Source: Paenibacillus sp. TCA20 (GTDB lineage Bacteria > Bacillota > Bacilli > Paenibacillales > Paenibacillaceae). Taken from it: 64,000 nt of DNA. The notes under the pieces were generated by a model. That model did not search any database. It was not told the DNA's origin and was given only the letters and a program-made list of their open reading frames with translations. Each line of letters starts with the position of its first letter. Within the stretch, counting starts at the first letter, position 1. The stretch spans positions 484,610-548,609 of the forward strand of contig NZ_BBIW01000003.1 of NCBI RefSeq assembly GCF_000732325.1, written 5' to 3'. Positions 45,801 through 54,553 of this stretch are shown piece by piece. A program made the translations under genes and the position numbers.

Positions 45801-46606
45801 AGCAATGGATTCGTGATGCCCGACAGGGAGAAGCCGAGCGCCTGGCCCGCAAGCAGAAGCTGACGGATATCAAACAGCACGGACTTGAGCTGTTATCGGC
45901 TTATGGCTCATCTAACAAGGATGCGGAAATTGCCCAGGAAATGAAAGAGCTGCTATTCCATGTCGGACAGCGTATCAGCTACCGGATGTCTGAGTTTATG
46001 TCTGAAGCTTTTCATCCATCTGTATTGAGAGAAGACCAAGGCGATCTTAAAGGGATATTCCATGCCTCGGGAAGAGAACTTCTGCGAATACTGTATCTCG
46101 AAATTGAGCAGGAGCTGCTGGCTACAACACTGCGGATGGAGAGCAAGGGCCAGCGGCTCACTCAAGAGGAAGCAGAACGAACAAGCAGACGACTTGCGGA
46201 AATTTCGGATGGCATCCAAGTGTATTCCGAAGTTACTGGCCATTGGGAGACACCTACTCTTAAGAGAACCGATGTGAAAGAGCCGATTGCTTGGAAGAAC
46301 GTTTGGAAATATTTCAAAAATCCAAAGCACTTTTTCGAAGGACCTGGGAGAAAACAGCTTCAGGCTGCATTGGAGCCGGAATTAAAAGCACTCCTTCTTC
46401 AGGAGCTTGAACACAACGAAGCGTATCTGATTACGTATTTTCAAGATTTAACCCGGGCCTCTCTAATGGATCATAAAGAACGAATGGAAGAGCAGTGGTC
46501 CGAGGAGATCGCTGGACTGATCGGTGCATTGGAATACGCGAGTGATATCCATACACTGGAAGAGTTAGTCACACGATTAAATGAAGCCCAGGAAAGTTTA
46601 ATTTAA
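42890..46606 (+). CDS. dynA: Two-headed bacterial dynamin DynA (YpbR)
   Basis: A 1238-residue protein with two dynamin-like modules in tandem. Module 1: P-loop GHFSAGKS (53-60), LLDTPGVDS G3, TQIDK G4. Module 2: P-loop GAFSAGKS near 660, LVDTPGADS G3, NAADLASS G4. Long helical stalk regions follow each. B. subtilis DynA, of similar length and with the same two-GTPase fusion, promotes membrane fusion and protects against pore formers and phage. The linker and the start of module 2 (about 44.5-45.05 kb) are Ala-rich and GC-rich, with many inverted repeats; the reading frame stays open. Monocistronic, ended by a strong terminator. Confidence 0.92.
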   Translation: MLTSVKRQNDDLRMRLQDLQKLFLDHDDSKAAASIADLQGKAEAGELTLAFCGHFSAGKSSLINRLCGKKVLPSSPVPTSANVVAIRNGPRQAKIHRTAPISNQGELSDQPNHEIDAVNAASLYPITVSPDELDEYCKNGEQYAYIEVWEQVGLLQERAVLLDTPGVDSTDGAHKQATDSALHLADAVFYVMDYNHVQSENNLTFAKSLSDWGKPLYLIVTQIDKHRDEELSFAEYRAAVEAAFNAWEVSYAGLLFTTLRKPEHPYNQLNVLPDVIEKLLSIRTDLLNHSLASSAIHISKQFLMRYEDGREERKGGLLTELGGEEGAARLAARKQAIEQEIQAVTELPQLELNRIRDEVDRLLQNANLTPADVREAAGKYIESRRPGFKVGFLFSAGKTEQEKQERFNQFWSLFSKQAEGQAAFHLRTLLRQLGHTHELWNEEWDQKLDEQLYSIDEGLITSKSTPDGTVTGEYVLNYCKELRAELIARYRKSALELAEQLLEGLKSAAADKHGELLRELEELRKQSAAAEALTAIEQEIAAMSAAVQALLPAKDQLTAGALPAVTAPAVPEQLGTASAGISAMSTSADIPAAAREPRTRLAHAPLAARRHERLAAAAAGLTQAAALVAPYTAMKSAVRGLTARAASLAGGTFTLALFGAFSAGKSSFANALLGEAVLPVSPHPTTAAINRIMAPAEGAAHRTARVAMKTRDALWQDLTFSFDLLGLGKAEEHSWREKVAALTPQQVHPAGRPHYSFLKAAAAGYDEAEPKLGSAWIASMDEYRAYVAEEQKSCFVDSIDLYYNCELTSQGIILVDTPGADSINARHTGVTFNYMKNADALVFVTYYNHAFSQGDRQFLNQLGRVKDAKSLDNMFFVINAADLASSEEELELVKEHVTNQLQHNGVRVPKVYPVSSLLALQAKQQGDEAKLDASRFTVFERAFSHFAGDELPDLAIHAASKEVGYVRQRVEQWIRDARQGEAERLARKQKLTDIKQHGLELLSAYGSSNKDAEIAQEMKELLFHVGQRISYRMSEFMSEAFHPSVLREDQGDLKGIFHASGRELLRILYLEIEQELLATTLRMESKGQRLTQEEAERTSRRLAEISDGIQVYSEVTGHWETPTLKRTDVKEPIAWKNVWKYFKNPKHFFEGPGRKQLQAALEPELKALLLQELEHNEAYLITYFQDLTRASLMDHKERMEEQWSEEIAGLIGALEYASDIHTLEELVTRLNEAQESLI
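44559..45023. repeat. GC-rich cluster of short inverted repeats inside dynA
   Basis: At least ten back-to-back hairpins. Arms and spans: 10 bp at 44559-44585; 8 bp at 44594-44619; 15 bp perfect at 44624-44664; 8 bp at 44672-44695; about 12 bp with one wobble at 44704-44733; 7 bp extendable across a 2-nt bulge at 44775-44808; 9 bp at 44813-44842; 7 bp at 44854-44878; 7 bp at 44890-44915; 7 bp at 45000-45023. GC is about 70-78 percent per line, against roughly half in flanking dynA. Confidence 0.8.
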
Positions 46607-46625
46607 ACCGTTTATTACCTTGAGA

Positions 46626-46665
46626 AGCATCCCTCCTTTCGGGGCAACCGAAAAGGGATGCTTTT
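46626..46665 (+). terminator. Terminator of dynA
   Basis: AGCATCCC / GGGATGCT outer stem with inner TTTCGG / CCGAAA, then TTTTA. Confidence 0.9.
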
Positions 46666-46869
46666 ATGTTGACATCACCTAGCTAAGCTGAGAATATCCG
46701 ACTATTTAATTGAGAGTTGCCCATTATTTCCTGATATTGCCCTTTCAAACCAAAAGAAGCCTGAAAATGAGGTCTTTTTCGCTTTGCCGGGGTTTTAAGC
46801 CGGTGATAAACTTCATTAATGTTCATAAGATTTTATACAAGATGAGTAAGATTTTTGAGGAGGAGAAAC

Positions 46870-48645
46870 ATGGATGTTCTCAGGCAGCTGCAGGGCTTCT
46901 TCTGGTCCAAACGGAATTTGATGTTTATGTCTATTTTTTGTTTGGCCATTGCCACTGCACTCGGGCTCGTGTACCCGAACCTTCTACGCGTGCTGATTGA
47001 TGATGTCATTACCCCCGGGAATTATGAATACGTTCCCATGCTTGCCCTATCGGTACTAGGCGTAGTGATCATCAAAGCATCATTTCAATTTTTACACGGA
47101 TTTTTTGGTGCAAGACTAGGGAACTACCTGGCGTATCGTCTTCGGAATGCATGCTATGAGAAGCTGCAATTCTTGTCCTTCCGTTACTATGATACCGCCA
47201 AGACAGGTGACCTGATGTCACGCCTAACCGGAGACTTGGAGGCAATTCGTAACTTTATTGGATTTGGATTTGCCCAGATTCTCAATATGGTGCTTATGGT
47301 GGTCTTTGGTGCGATTATGATGATCTCCATCAACTGGCAGCTGACATTACTTACCCTTATTTTTATGCCTGTGCTGGTCATTGTCGCCTTGAAATTTGAA
47401 ACCCAGATTCACCCCGCATTTCAGGAAATGCGGCTGGCTATGAGCTCTTTGACAACCGCTGTCCAAGAGAACATTACCGGAGTACGTACCGTTAAATCCT
47501 TTGCCCGAGAGCCTTACGAGGTAGATAAGTTCTCTCTTCGCAACGAACGCTACAAATCGAATCAAATCTTCGCCTCCTCACTGTGGGCCAAGTTCTTCCC
47601 AGTTATGGAGCTGCTGGCATCCCTCAGCGTAGTTCTGCTGCTTGTCATCGGAGGAAGACTCGTCATCCATCAGGAGCTGACACTAGGTGAGCTTGTTGCT
47701 TTCTTTAGTTTAATTTGGTACATAATCGGACCGATGTGGAACATCGGATTTCATATCAATAACTATACCCAGTCCAAAGCATCTGGTGAGCGGGTGCTGG
47801 AGCTGCTAAACCAGCCAATTGACGTACAGGATGGAGAAGATCCTATCACACTGGTGCCGGAGCATGTCAAAGGGCATGTCACCTTCGATCATGTTACGTT
47901 TGCCTACGGTAACAAAATTCCTGCTGTTGTGGATATCAATCTGGATGCACCTCCAGGGACAGTGGTCGGCTTCCTAGGCGGCACCGGATCAGGCAAATCG
48001 ACGATTATCCAGCTGCTTATGCGTGCCTACAACATTTCGAGTGGAACGATTAAGATTGATGGAATAGACATTAACGACATGAATATCAAAAGCTTGCGTA
48101 GTCAGATTGCGGCGGTCTTTCAAGAAACCTTCTTGTTCTCGTCCAGTATCCGTAATAACATTTCCTACGGCATGAAGGATGTGTCGATGGATGAAATTAT
48201 TCGTGTATCCAAGCTGGCAAAAGCCCATGATTTCATCATGGAGATGCCGTTAGGCTACGATACTGTTGTTGGTGAACGCGGAATGGGGCTGTCCGGAGGA
48301 CAGAAACAGCGGATCGCCATCGCAAGAGCGCTGCTGCTGAATCCGAAGATTCTTGTCCTCGATGATGCAACCAGTGCGGTGGATATGGAAACAGAGCATG
48401 AAATTCAGTCCGGATTCCAGGAAGTGATGCGGGGAAGAACGACCTTTATTATCGCCCATCGTATATCTTCGCTGCGTCATGCGGATGAGATCCTTGTGCT
48501 AAATGAAGGCCGTGTCGTTCAGCGGGGCACACATGAAGAGCTCATCAGCTCTCCTGGACAATATCAAGATGTATATCATATTCAATACGCAGATCATATT
48601 GCCCGCATTAAACGGGCGCCTGGAAAGCAGGTGACACATGAGTAA
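46870..48645 (+). CDS. ABC exporter subunit 1 (TMD-NBD half transporter)
   Basis: A 591-residue type IV ABC exporter half: six membrane helices (1-310) and a nucleotide-binding domain with Walker A GGTGSGKS, signature GLSGGQKQR and Walker B ILVLDDATSAVD. The catalytic Glu after Walker B is Asp, so this half contributes a degenerate site. ATG 46870 follows GAGGAGGAG. It overlaps the next exporter gene by 8 nt; the pair forms a heterodimer of the BmrC/D or TM287/288 kind. Substrate unknown, probably drugs or lipids. Confidence 0.88.
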   Translation: MDVLRQLQGFFWSKRNLMFMSIFCLAIATALGLVYPNLLRVLIDDVITPGNYEYVPMLALSVLGVVIIKASFQFLHGFFGARLGNYLAYRLRNACYEKLQFLSFRYYDTAKTGDLMSRLTGDLEAIRNFIGFGFAQILNMVLMVVFGAIMMISINWQLTLLTLIFMPVLVIVALKFETQIHPAFQEMRLAMSSLTTAVQENITGVRTVKSFAREPYEVDKFSLRNERYKSNQIFASSLWAKFFPVMELLASLSVVLLLVIGGRLVIHQELTLGELVAFFSLIWYIIGPMWNIGFHINNYTQSKASGERVLELLNQPIDVQDGEDPITLVPEHVKGHVTFDHVTFAYGNKIPAVVDINLDAPPGTVVGFLGGTGSGKSTIIQLLMRAYNISSGTIKIDGIDINDMNIKSLRSQIAAVFQETFLFSSSIRNNISYGMKDVSMDEIIRVSKLAKAHDFIMEMPLGYDTVVGERGMGLSGGQKQRIAIARALLLNPKILVLDDATSAVDMETEHEIQSGFQEVMRGRTTFIIAHRISSLRHADEILVLNEGRVVQRGTHEELISSPGQYQDVYHIQYADHIARIKRAPGKQVTHE

Positions 48646-50491
48646 CGATGCAGCTGTCGAAAAACAAAACATTCCAGGTGTGAATGAGAAGAAAGCGCAG
48701 GAGCGTTTTGTTTATCAAGACGATGAAGTTATTGAAAAACCATTTAACTGGGGTCAGTTTTCACGACTCTTTTCCTACATGAAACCTTACGCCAAACAGC
48801 TGCTTCCGATCGTTATTGTCATGATGGTGCTAGGAACAGTTACAAAATTGACCGTTCCTTATCTTACCAGTCTGGCTATCGACAGAGCGATCGCACCCAC
48901 GGATGGAAGCAGTCCGAGTCTGACGCTGCTGTATTGGATCGCAGGTGGAATCCTGCTTCTCTATATTATCCAATGGGGAGCAGCCACAATCCGGATCAAA
49001 TATACGAATATTATTGGGCAGCGGGTAATTTACGATCTAAGATCGGATCTGTTCAAGCATATTCAGAAGCTTTCCTTCTCGTTTTTTGATAAACGGCCGG
49101 CGGGCTCGGTTATGGTCCGGATTACAAACGACATTAACTCGCTTCAGGATCTGTTTACGAACGGGGTAGTCAACCTGCTGATTGACTGTGTTCAGCTCGT
49201 CGGAATTATAGTCATTCTGATGTTTATTAACTGGAAGCTGGGTCTGGCCGTCGTTCTGACGGTACCGCTCATGTTCTTTATTTCTACGAAATTACGGGTG
49301 AAGATTCGGCGGGCATGGCAGGATGTGCGTATGAAGAACTCGCGTATCAACTCGCACTTGAATGAATCTATTCAAGGCATTCGCGTAACCCAAGCTTACA
49401 CGCAAGAAGAAGAGAACATGAAGTTCTTTGATCAAATGAACATGACGAGCCGTAAATCCTGGAACCGCGCTTCGACGATGAACCAAGCGTTTGGTCCACT
49501 GATTGAAATTACGGGCGGAGTGGGTTCCCTCATTTTGTTCTGGTTTGGTGCTTATTTGATTCAAGAAGGGGAGCTGACCATCGGGCTTCTTGTCGCCTTT
49601 GCCAACTACGTCGGCAACTTCTGGGATCCGATCAACCGCTTGGGCCAAATGTACAATCAGCTTCTTGTGGCGATGGCATCATCTGAGCGTATTTTTGAAT
49701 TCATGGATGAGGAGCCGGGCATCGCTGACAAACCAGGAGCGAAGCCGATTCCGAAGATCCAAGGCAATATCAAGTTTGAGAACGTCATATTTGAATATGA
49801 GAAGGGACGGCAGGCTCTCAAAGGAATTGATCTTGATGTCGAGGCAGGTCAGTCGATCGCTCTTGTTGGTCATACCGGATCAGGGAAGAGTACGATCATT
49901 AATCTGCTGAGCCGTTTCTATGATGTAACAGATGGCAGGCTGACGATTGACGGGTACAATATCCGGGATATTACAATCCGAAGCCTGCGGAGTCAGATTG
50001 GTATTGTGCTGCAGGACACGTTTATATTCTCAGGCACGATCCGTGATAATATCAGGTTCGGACGATTGGATGCGACAGACAAGGAAGTCGAGGCAGCGGC
50101 CAAAGCCGTCAATGCACATGAATTCATCATGAAACTGCCTGGAGGCTACGAAACGGAAGTGGAGGAGCGAGGCAATGTTCTCTCCATGGGACAGAGACAG
50201 CTGCTGTCCTTCGCAAGGGCACTCCTTGCGGATCCTCGGATACTCATACTCGATGAAGCGACAGCGAGCATCGATACCGAAACCGAGCTTAAGATTCAAG
50301 ATGCACTGAAGGTATTACTTGAAGGAAGAACATCGTTCATGGTAGCCCATCGCTTGTCCACCATTCGCAATGCAGATAACATTATCGTGCTTGATCATGG
50401 TGAAATTAAGGAGCAAGGAAATCATGAACAACTTATCCAAAAACAAGGGATTTACAATGGCTTGATCGAAGCCCAATTCAGATTTTTGTAA
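48638..50491 (+). CDS. ABC exporter subunit 2 (TMD-NBD half transporter)
   Basis: A 617-residue half transporter with a hydrophilic N-terminal extension of about 45 residues, six membrane helices and an NBD: Walker A GHTGSGKS, Walker B ILILDEATASID with the catalytic Glu intact, but a changed signature LSMGQRQ instead of LSGGQ. The canonical Glu here and the canonical signature in subunit 1 would form one working ATP site, the changed residues a second, degenerate site, as in known heterodimeric exporters. Translation is coupled to subunit 1. Confidence 0.88.
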   Translation: MSNDAAVEKQNIPGVNEKKAQERFVYQDDEVIEKPFNWGQFSRLFSYMKPYAKQLLPIVIVMMVLGTVTKLTVPYLTSLAIDRAIAPTDGSSPSLTLLYWIAGGILLLYIIQWGAATIRIKYTNIIGQRVIYDLRSDLFKHIQKLSFSFFDKRPAGSVMVRITNDINSLQDLFTNGVVNLLIDCVQLVGIIVILMFINWKLGLAVVLTVPLMFFISTKLRVKIRRAWQDVRMKNSRINSHLNESIQGIRVTQAYTQEEENMKFFDQMNMTSRKSWNRASTMNQAFGPLIEITGGVGSLILFWFGAYLIQEGELTIGLLVAFANYVGNFWDPINRLGQMYNQLLVAMASSERIFEFMDEEPGIADKPGAKPIPKIQGNIKFENVIFEYEKGRQALKGIDLDVEAGQSIALVGHTGSGKSTIINLLSRFYDVTDGRLTIDGYNIRDITIRSLRSQIGIVLQDTFIFSGTIRDNIRFGRLDATDKEVEAAAKAVNAHEFIMKLPGGYETEVEERGNVLSMGQRQLLSFARALLADPRILILDEATASIDTETELKIQDALKVLLEGRTSFMVAHRLSTIRNADNIIVLDHGEIKEQGNHEQLIQKQGIYNGLIEAQFRFL

Positions 50492-50625
50492 ATTTTATTC
50501 GCGAAATTTAAAATTTCCATGTAATATTCACAAGAAATAAGTCGAGCACTCTTGCATTATGTCTCAAGTTCCCCGAAAATAGAGAAATAGATATAGATTT
50601 CTCAGGTAGGGGGATTAGAGAGAAA

Positions 50626-51813
50626 ATGTGGGGTGCTCCTTTTTCGGCAGAAACCAAAAAAATGCTGCTGCTTGGCAGCGGTGAACTGGGCAAAGAAGTC
50701 GTTATAGAGGCACAAAGACTGGGTGTAGAGACAATTGCAGTTGATCGCTACGACCATGCTCCTGCAATGCAGGTCGCCCATAGGTCCTACTGTATTGACA
50801 TGCTGAATGCAGAAGCACTCAAAGATTTGATTCGAAAGGAGCAGCCTGATTTTATCATTCCCGAGATCGAGGCGATCGCCACAGAGGCACTCCTAGAGCT
50901 TGAACAAGAGGGATTTCGGGTTGTACCTACTGCAAGAGCAACTAGACTTACAATGGATCGTGAAGGTATACGCCGGTTAGCAGCTGAAGAGCTGGGCTTG
51001 CCTACGGCAGCCTATCGTTTTGCAGATAGTCTGGAAGAACTAGAGAAGGCAGTTCAAGAACTCGGTACACCTTGTGTTGTCAAACCACTTATGAGCTCTT
51101 CTGGCAAGGGACAAACGGTATGCCGTGCTCCAGAGGAGGCGTCAGCAAGCTGGAATGCTGCACTAGAAGGAGCCAGGGCTATTGCAACACGTGTCATTGT
51201 AGAAGCTTTTGTTGAATTTGAGAGCGAGATCACGCTGCTTACGGTTCGTTCCTCATCTGGTACTGTATTTTGTCCTCCCATTGGACACATACAGAAGGAT
51301 GGAGATTATGTAGAATCTTGGCAGCCCCATTTCATGAACGAGGAACAGCTGATCCAAGCACAGCAAATCGCTAAGCGTATTACAGACGAGCTTGGTGGAT
51401 ATGGATTGTTTGGCGTAGAACTCTTCTTGACAAGAGAAGGAGTCATATTCAGTGAAGTTTCTCCTCGGCCGCATGATACAGGGATGGTAACGATGGTTAC
51501 GCAAGATTTATCGGAATTTGCCCTTCACGTAAGAGCAGTTCTCGGTTTTCCGGTGACCGGTGTTGAACTATTGACACCCGGAGCGTCTGCAACGCTGAAG
51601 GCAGATGAAATTACAGCATCTTATATGATTCAAGGTGTTCCGGAAGCACTCGCTCTGCCTCGTACCCAGGTTCGTATATTTGGCAAGCCTGAGACGAAGG
51701 TTGGAAGAAGAATGGCTGTTGCACTCAGTGCAGCCAGCAGTGTAGAAGAAGCACGCCAAACGGCAACACAGGCCGCAAATTTGCTGAAAGTGGAGGTAAA
51801 CCATGTTAAGTAA
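50626..51813 (+). CDS. purT: Formate-dependent phosphoribosylglycinamide formyltransferase PurT
   Basis: A 395-residue ATP-grasp enzyme that formylates GAR with formate and ATP, a folate-independent alternative to PurN. Seen: [28 protein letters not shown], the ATP-grasp [14 protein letters not shown] and metal-binding LFGVELFL / [13 protein letters not shown]. The 134-bp leader has no purine riboswitch I can recognise. GTAGGGGG precedes ATG 50626. Its end overlaps a GNAT gene by 11 nt. Confidence 0.95.
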   Translation: MWGAPFSAETKKMLLLGSGELGKEVVIEAQRLGVETIAVDRYDHAPAMQVAHRSYCIDMLNAEALKDLIRKEQPDFIIPEIEAIATEALLELEQEGFRVVPTARATRLTMDREGIRRLAAEELGLPTAAYRFADSLEELEKAVQELGTPCVVKPLMSSSGKGQTVCRAPEEASASWNAALEGARAIATRVIVEAFVEFESEITLLTVRSSSGTVFCPPIGHIQKDGDYVESWQPHFMNEEQLIQAQQIAKRITDELGGYGLFGVELFLTREGVIFSEVSPRPHDTGMVTMVTQDLSEFALHVRAVLGFPVTGVELLTPGASATLKADEITASYMIQGVPEALALPRTQVRIFGKPETKVGRRMAVALSAASSVEEARQTATQAANLLKVEVNHVK

Positions 51814-52258
51814 TGTAGAAGCCCCAGTTCTGACCATTCGCTCATGTGAGAAGCAGGATGCAGAGTGTGTTACACATCTCATGCATGAGGTCAGCTATCC
51901 AACGACGCCAGGAGTTATGCGGGAGAGGATTGAATCTGCCCAGGTGAATGATAATACCTGTATGCTGGTGGCGGAAATGGATGGAGAGGTTGTAGGAATG
52001 CTAGGTCTGCAGTGTGTTCAAACGCATTCAGATCCAGAACAAGCGGCACAAATTACATCTTTGATTGTATGCAAAGCGCATCGCGGAGAAGGTATTGGCC
52101 GTAGACTTTTGGAATATGCGGAATCTTGGGCAAGCGAGCACGGCAGTCAGAAACTGCTTATTATCGAGGGCAATCGAGAGCAGCATAAGCCGTCTTACAG
52201 TTTTTATGAGCATCTTGGCTTTACGAAACATGGATACCGGTTCAGCAAGAAGCTGTAA
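51803..52258 (+). CDS. GNAT-family N-acetyltransferase
   Basis: A 151-residue GCN5-like acetyltransferase with the acetyl-CoA motif [20 protein letters not shown] (Q/R-x-x-G-x-G/A type) near residues 90-108 and the C-terminal SFYEHLGF motif B. The acceptor is unknown. Translation is coupled to purT by an 11-nt overlap, and GGAGGT lies inside the end of purT. Confidence 0.85.
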   Translation: MLSNVEAPVLTIRSCEKQDAECVTHLMHEVSYPTTPGVMRERIESAQVNDNTCMLVAEMDGEVVGMLGLQCVQTHSDPEQAAQITSLIVCKAHRGEGIGRRLLEYAESWASEHGSQKLLIIEGNREQHKPSYSFYEHLGFTKHGYRFSKKL

Positions 52259-52313
52259 TCCGAATAGATCATATTATATGTCAGGCAGGTCTCTAATAAG
52301 ACACTGCTAACTT

Positions 52314-52347
52314 AACCTAACGATCTCTGATCGTTAGGTTTTTTTGT
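52314..52347 (+). terminator. Terminator of purT-GNAT
   Basis: AACCTAACGAT / ATCGTTAGGTT perfect stem with TTTTTT tail. Confidence 0.92.
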
Positions 52348-52473
52348 TTCCGCATTTTACGCAGGTCAAAACTATGAAGTGAAGAGTGTAAATCTAGCAG
52401 AATGGAATCGTTCAAGCTGTCGGAATTATTACATTTTGGTTACGTAAATTTAACCTTTACCAAAATTTATGGG

Positions 52474-52502
52474 TTAACAAATCGAAAAAGTGCTGTTATA
52501 AT
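52474..52502 (+). promoter_or_regulatory. Strong sigma-A promoter of the CAP-domain gene
   Basis: TTAACA at 52474-52479, a 17-nt spacer and TATAAT at 52497-52502, with a TGT extended -10. The start codon is about 50 nt downstream of the likely transcription start. Confidence 0.75.
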
Positions 52503-52556
52503 CCTAAACATACCAGTTACAAAATTGTAATATTTCATAACTAGGAGCTGATATTT

Positions 52557-53324
52557 TTGAAGAGATCGTCTATTAAGAAAACAGTCATCGCTGGTAGCTT
52601 GAGTGCAGTTCTTGCAGCAGGAATGCTTCTGCCAGGCGCTGGTGTAGCTTCCGCTTCTCCAGCTAAGGATAAGCTCGAAAGCTATCAGCAATCCATTTTA
52701 GATTTCCTTAAGGAAAATGGTCATGACGTGAAGGTTGATGGTAACACGATTACGATCGGCGGGAAAGTCATTACCGTTGGTGGTAACACAACTCAAAAAC
52801 CGGATACAGGATCTAACACAGGCTCGAATACTGGATCTGAAACAGGATCTAGCAACGGATCTAACACCGGATCTAACACTGGTTCCAATACGGGATCTAA
52901 CACTGGTTCCAATTCTGGCTCTGGTAACACTTCTACAGACTCCAGCTCTGTTGTCTCCGCATATGCGAAGGAAGTTGTTGCCTTGGTTAACAAGGAACGT
53001 GCAGCAGGTGGTCTCAAACCACTTACAATTCATACGAATCTGACAAAAATGGCCGTAGCGAAAGCGAAGGACATGAGTGACAACAATTACTTCAGTCACA
53101 CATCTCCAACTTACGGTTCTCCATTCGATATGATGAAGACTTTCGGTATCAGCTACAGCTATGCTGGTGAGAACATTGCCAAAGGGCAAAAAACACCTGC
53201 TGAAGTAGTTAAAGCATGGATGAACAGTCCTGGACACAAAGCCAACATCATGAACAAAAACTTTACACTTATTGGTGTAGGGTATGTGAATGGTTACTGG
53301 GCTCAGGAATTTGTCGGAAAATAA
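52557..53324 (+). CDS. Secreted CAP-domain (SCP/PR-1, YkwD-like) protein
   Basis: A 255-residue exported protein: signal peptide (1-32, cleavage near ASA), a short domain with DGNTITIGGKVITVGGN, a low-complexity Gly-Ser-Asn-Thr linker of nine four-residue units, and a C-terminal CAP domain (about 130-255) with VNKERAAGGLKPL, FSHTSPTYGSPF, AGENIAKG and NSPGHKANIMN. The CAP cavity His and Glu residues are visible. The bacterial CAP role is unclear. Start TTG 52557 after TAGGAG. Confidence 0.85.
   Translation: MKRSSIKKTVIAGSLSAVLAAGMLLPGAGVASASPAKDKLESYQQSILDFLKENGHDVKVDGNTITIGGKVITVGGNTTQKPDTGSNTGSNTGSETGSSNGSNTGSNTGSNTGSNTGSNSGSGNTSTDSSSVVSAYAKEVVALVNKERAAGGLKPLTIHTNLTKMAVAKAKDMSDNNYFSHTSPTYGSPFDMMKTFGISYSYAGENIAKGQKTPAEVVKAWMNSPGHKANIMNKNFTLIGVGYVNGYWAQEFVGK
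52809..52922 (+). repeat. 12-bp tandem repeat encoding GSNT units
   Basis: About nine diverged copies of GGATCTAACACT (GSNT; variants GSET, GSSN, GSNS) within the CAP gene. Third codon positions vary between copies, so selection on the protein linker is likely. Copy number could change by slippage. Confidence 0.85.
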
Positions 53325-53336
53325 GTTTTTGTCAAA

Positions 53337-53379
53337 TGAATTTCATAACGCATTATCAAGGTAATATGAAATTGATTCA
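53337..53379. repeat. Dispersed palindromic repeat, copy D
   Basis: TGAATTTCATAA is inverted as TATGAAATTGATTCA across about 18 nt, 12 bp after the CAP gene. The 14-mer ATGAAATTGATTCA (53366-53379) is identical to copies A and C. A weaker relative, ATATGAAAATAATTCA, occurs near 53.56 kb. Confidence 0.65.
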
Positions 53380-53464
53380 GTTAGTAAGGCTTTAAATGAC
53401 CCTTAAGTCATCTCAAGCAAAATGCCATATTTTTTAGGTGCAAACATATTATGCTGTTGTTTTG

Positions 53465-53494
53465 GGATCTCCGTAACCGGAGGTTCTTTTTTTT
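53465..53494 (+). terminator. Terminator of the CAP gene
   Basis: CTCCG-TAAC-CGGAG hairpin with flanking pairs and TTCTTTTTTTT. It lies 140 nt after the stop codon, downstream of repeat copy D. Confidence 0.75.
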
Positions 53495-53692
53495 GGTGAT
53501 TATTTGCAAATCGAGGCCTGAAGTTTTATGTTTATCATTAGAACGCTTTTACAATATGAAAATAATTCATTTTCGGGTTGTAAATTTAGAGTGAATTTGG
53601 ACGATCCTAATAATCCGGTTTTTGCATATAACCTCATTAAGTACTTTTTATCAGGAATATGATGAATAAATTGTTGTGGAGGGAAGGTCCTT

Positions 53693-54553
53693 GTGAAATC
53701 TTCAACAAAAATATGGGCAATTGTAAGTACTGCTTCAATGATAGTGACCATTATTCTTGTCACCGGTTTTGTCTTGGCGGTGCAGGATATTATCGCTCCA
53801 TCGGGGAATACCGTACTTATGGAAGATGAAGGGGCAGATCGTGAAGTACCGTTGGCAGCGCCGCTGGAGCAAAGTGCAGAAATAAAAGTAGCAGCCATTG
53901 GAGATTCTCTTGCGAAGGGAACCGGAGATGACGATGGTAAAGGCTTTATTCGACGTGTGGTTGGAATGCTGCAGGATGAAGAGAATGAGGTTCGAGTTAC
54001 AGCCAATCTGGCCATTAATGGTTTGACTACAGAAGGGCTGCTGCCGCAGCTGGATGAGACGGGAGTACAGTACGTATTAAAGCAATCTAATTTAATTCTG
54101 CTGTCCATTGGAGGCAATGACTTATTCAAGGCAGCTGAGGCGTATGAAGAGGGAGCAGCTGAGCTGCCTGATGCTGAAGAGCTGTATGATACTTTGCCGG
54201 CTGCGACAACGAATCTCAAAGAAATTTTACGAAAAATTGCGGATATTAATCCAGAAGCCTGGATCGTATATGTGGGTTTATATAATCCCTTCAGTGATTT
54301 GCCTGATATGAAGCTGCTGGGTAATACCGTGGTATCTGCTTGGAATAGTCAGGCGCTGCAGCTTATTAATACAGATGATCAGATGATGATGGCGGAAACG
54401 TTTGATCTATTTGAGCATAGTGTTCCGCAATTGCTGGCTTCCGATCATTTTCATCCCAATGCACAGGGATATGAGGAAATCGCTGAACGGATCATTGAAG
54501 TGCTGGGAATTCATGATGTACATGGTCAAAGGGTGGAGTCAGATGACGAATAA
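53693..54553 (+). CDS. Membrane-anchored SGNH/GDSL esterase
   Basis: A 286-residue protein with an N-terminal membrane anchor (8-30) and an SGNH hydrolase fold: block I AAIGDSLAKGTG (catalytic Ser near residue 74), block II LAINGLTTEG, block III SIGGNDLF, and block V DHFHPNAQGYEEIA (catalytic Asp-His). It resembles the YpmR-type lipase/acylhydrolases. The substrate is unknown, likely an envelope lipid or acylated polymer. GTG 53693 follows GTGGAGGGAAGG. Its end overlaps the ABC ATPase gene by 11 nt. Confidence 0.85.
   Translation: MKSSTKIWAIVSTASMIVTIILVTGFVLAVQDIIAPSGNTVLMEDEGADREVPLAAPLEQSAEIKVAAIGDSLAKGTGDDDGKGFIRRVVGMLQDEENEVRVTANLAINGLTTEGLLPQLDETGVQYVLKQSNLILLSIGGNDLFKAAEAYEEGAAELPDAEELYDTLPAATTNLKEILRKIADINPEAWIVYVGLYNPFSDLPDMKLLGNTVVSAWNSQALQLINTDDQMMMAETFDLFEHSVPQLLASDHFHPNAQGYEEIAERIIEVLGIHDVHGQRVESDDE

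Noticed and set aside
50492..50625. Purine riboswitch before purT
   Set aside because: None of the conserved purine-aptamer loop sequences is visible in the 134 bp.
52809..52922. Possible CRISPR-like tandem array
   Set aside because: The 12-bp units are contiguous, in frame and code a Gly-Ser-Asn-Thr linker; there are no spacers.
52698..53237. Minus-strand ORF of 179 codons across the CAP gene
   Set aside because: Created by the antisense of the GSNT tandem repeats; arginine/serine-rich without domain features.
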